Positions 62,748 through 64,000 of a stretch of DNA of 64,000 nt are shown one piece after another; within the stretch, counting starts at the first letter, position 1, and every line of letters begins with the position of its first letter. Made by a program: the position numbers and the translations under genes. The notes beneath the pieces are model-generated. The model was given only the letters and a program-made list of their open reading frames with translations. It was not told where the DNA came from and ran no database searches. This stretch comes from Talaromyces rugulosus (Eukaryota; Ascomycota; Eurotiomycetes; Eurotiales; Trichocomaceae): NCBI RefSeq assembly GCF_013368755.1, contig NC_049563.1, forward strand, positions 5,084,001 through 5,148,000, given 5' to 3'.

Positions 62748-64000
62748 ATGGCAACCGCAGCTTCTTTCGTCGACGCGGGGGACTTTGGCCATTTCCTGGC
62801 CGGTCTTCCTCTCATCACCGTTAGTATCGCTCGCTGTGTCTCCAGTCTCGCAACTTCTTACGCATCCAGCAGGTCGCCATCACCGTTGTAGTTGCATACA
62901 CAGTGTCCAAGGTCATCTACAACCTATGGCTTCATCCGCTTCGTGCATACCCCGGGCCCTTGCTTGGCCGCGCAAGCAGCTCATACGTTGCTTTGCTAGA
63001 GATGCGTGGAAACCTACATCACAAGACCAAAGATTGGCATGACCAGTACGGTGAGGTGGTGCGCACCGCGCCTAACAGGCTGTCGTACAGCTCGGGTCAA
63101 GCATGGAATGAAATTTGCGGTCAGTCCATCCTATAGTGATGACCTACACGCACATGCTAATGTTGGAATCAGGTCATCGAACAAGTACCCAGAAAGCCGT
63201 ATTTGATAAAGACCACGACTTCTTTATTAAAGCACCAAATGGATACCAGAGTGTCGTATGTGCCATGGTCTCTCTAGTCATTTATTTAGCTCTAACGTGA
63301 CATTACAGCTGACGGCCAACGGAGAACAACACCGCCGTCTTCGAAGACTTTTGGCCCATGCATTTTCAGACAGGGCGCTCCGCGTACAAGAGGCCTGTCT
63401 ACAGGGCTATGTCGACCTTTTTATATCCCAGCTCCGGAAAACCTGCGCCACCGACAACGGCGTCGTTAACATGGTGCATTGGTTCAATTTCACAACCTTT
63501 GACATTATCGGTGACCTCGCCTTTGGAGACTCATTTTCCTTGCTAAAGGGCGGTAAATGGAATAGATATCTCTCTTCCATTTTTGGCTTGTTGGAATATA
63601 ATGCTTTTCATAGGATGGCAGTATCGCTTATACCATTGCCATGGAAACATTCTATTGCCAGAAAACTTGCACCCAAAGACACTCTTGATGACTTTGTTTA
63701 TCAAGAGCAGATTTCGAGAGACAAACTAGACCATCGAGTAACACTTGACACTGAAAGGCAAGACTTTGGTATCTACCTCCCTGAGCTATCATCCATGACC
63801 TATTTATTCAGCACTAATTGGACCTTATAGTATACCACATGCTCAAAGGATCCAAAGAAACCATCGGTCCGGACGGTCTCACTTTTGAGGAAATGGTCGC
63901 GCAAGCAAGAGTTCTTATCATTGCAGGTAGCGAAACAACGGCCACTTTATTGTCCGGCATGCTATACTACCTTCTCAAGAATACTTCTGTCCTAGCTCGT
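62748..64000 (+). CDS. cytochrome P450 (truncated by the end of the window)
   Basis: Partial gene; the heme-binding loop lies beyond the window. Exons: 62748-62819, 62873-63119, 63173-63255, 63309-63768 and 63831 onward, all in phase. The N-terminus has a membrane anchor (VAITVVVAYTVSKVIYNLWL) followed by the proline hinge HPLRAYPGPLLGR. Then KTKDWHDQYGEVVRTAPNRL, a C-helix region with NGEQHRRLRRLLAHAFSDRA, VHWFNFTTFDIIGDLAFGDS, and in the last visible exon the oxygen-binding I-helix AGSETTATLLSGMLYYL. The pattern is that of the large fungal clan that includes isotrichodermin C-15 hydroxylase-like and benzoate-type P450s; the substrate cannot be inferred. In contrast to the 34-36 kb P450, no break is seen here. 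Confidence 0.9.

Noticed and set aside
1..64000. CRISPR arrays, rRNA genes, bacterial-type operons or a multi-gene defence or biosynthetic system
   Set aside because: No spaced direct repeats, no rRNA-like sequence, and no intact cluster of functionally linked accessory genes; the only cluster-like signal is the decayed PKS/P450 pair.

Overview
This window is nuclear DNA from a filamentous ascomycete, most likely a member of the Eurotiales (Aspergillus/Penicillium/Talaromyces-like). The evidence is short spliceosomal introns (about 45-130 nt, GT..AG, CTAAC/CTGAC-type branch sites), compact genes on both strands, fungus-specific families (Zn2Cys6 regulator, DUF6594, fungal nucleoside-phosphorylase domain, P450s) and fungal-type orthologues such as Dre2, Tsr2, Sup35, Yrb30, Rad4 and Rrd1. 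All gene models were spliced by eye from GT/AG sites, reading phase and family similarity; no search was run.

Layout. 0-17 kb is mostly metabolic and accessory: proline catabolism (P5C dehydrogenase), a nucleoside-phosphorylase gene broken by a stop codon, a secreted GH3 beta-glucosidase, a Zn2Cys6 regulator divergent from a 2,2-dialkylglycine decarboxylase-like enzyme, a jacalin-like lectin, an arylamine N-acetyltransferase and a TIM-barrel sugar isomerase/dehydratase. 17-32 kb: a divergent 6-phosphogluconate dehydrogenase paralogue, MTA phosphorylase, a MITE-like inverted-repeat element, a CCDC130/Saf4 splicing factor, the PP2A activator Rrd1, an acidic SANT/Myb protein and a 1226-residue coiled-coil protein. 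32-40 kb is a decayed, gene-poor accessory island holding an orphan polyketide synthase acyltransferase fragment and a P450 pseudogene with several frameshifts. 40-60 kb is dense and mainly housekeeping: a DUF6594 membrane protein, a UPF0045 thiamine-binding-type protein, Dre2, Tsr2, Sup35/eRF3, Yrb30, a BSD-domain protein, a disordered protein with a SUMO-interaction-like motif, Rad4/XPC and pyruvate dehydrogenase E1-alpha. 60-64 kb is sparse again: one or two unrecognised small proteins and a P450 that runs off the end of the window.

I did not find a convincing undescribed multi-gene system. The most useful observations are: an in-frame upstream start giving MTA phosphorylase a presequence-like extension; a 6PGDH paralogue with an acidic residue where NADP-specific enzymes carry Asn-Arg; a 427-bp TA-flanked inverted-repeat element with an 18-bp arm asymmetry; a P450 pseudogene with a clear 5-bp tandem duplication; overlapping PAM2-like repeats in the Sup35 N-terminus; a stop-free 66-nt intron inside Dre2; a possible alpha-aminoisobutyrate catabolic unit with its own regulator; and two short spliced genes (UPF0045 family and a 60-residue protein) that simple ORF finding misses or fragments.
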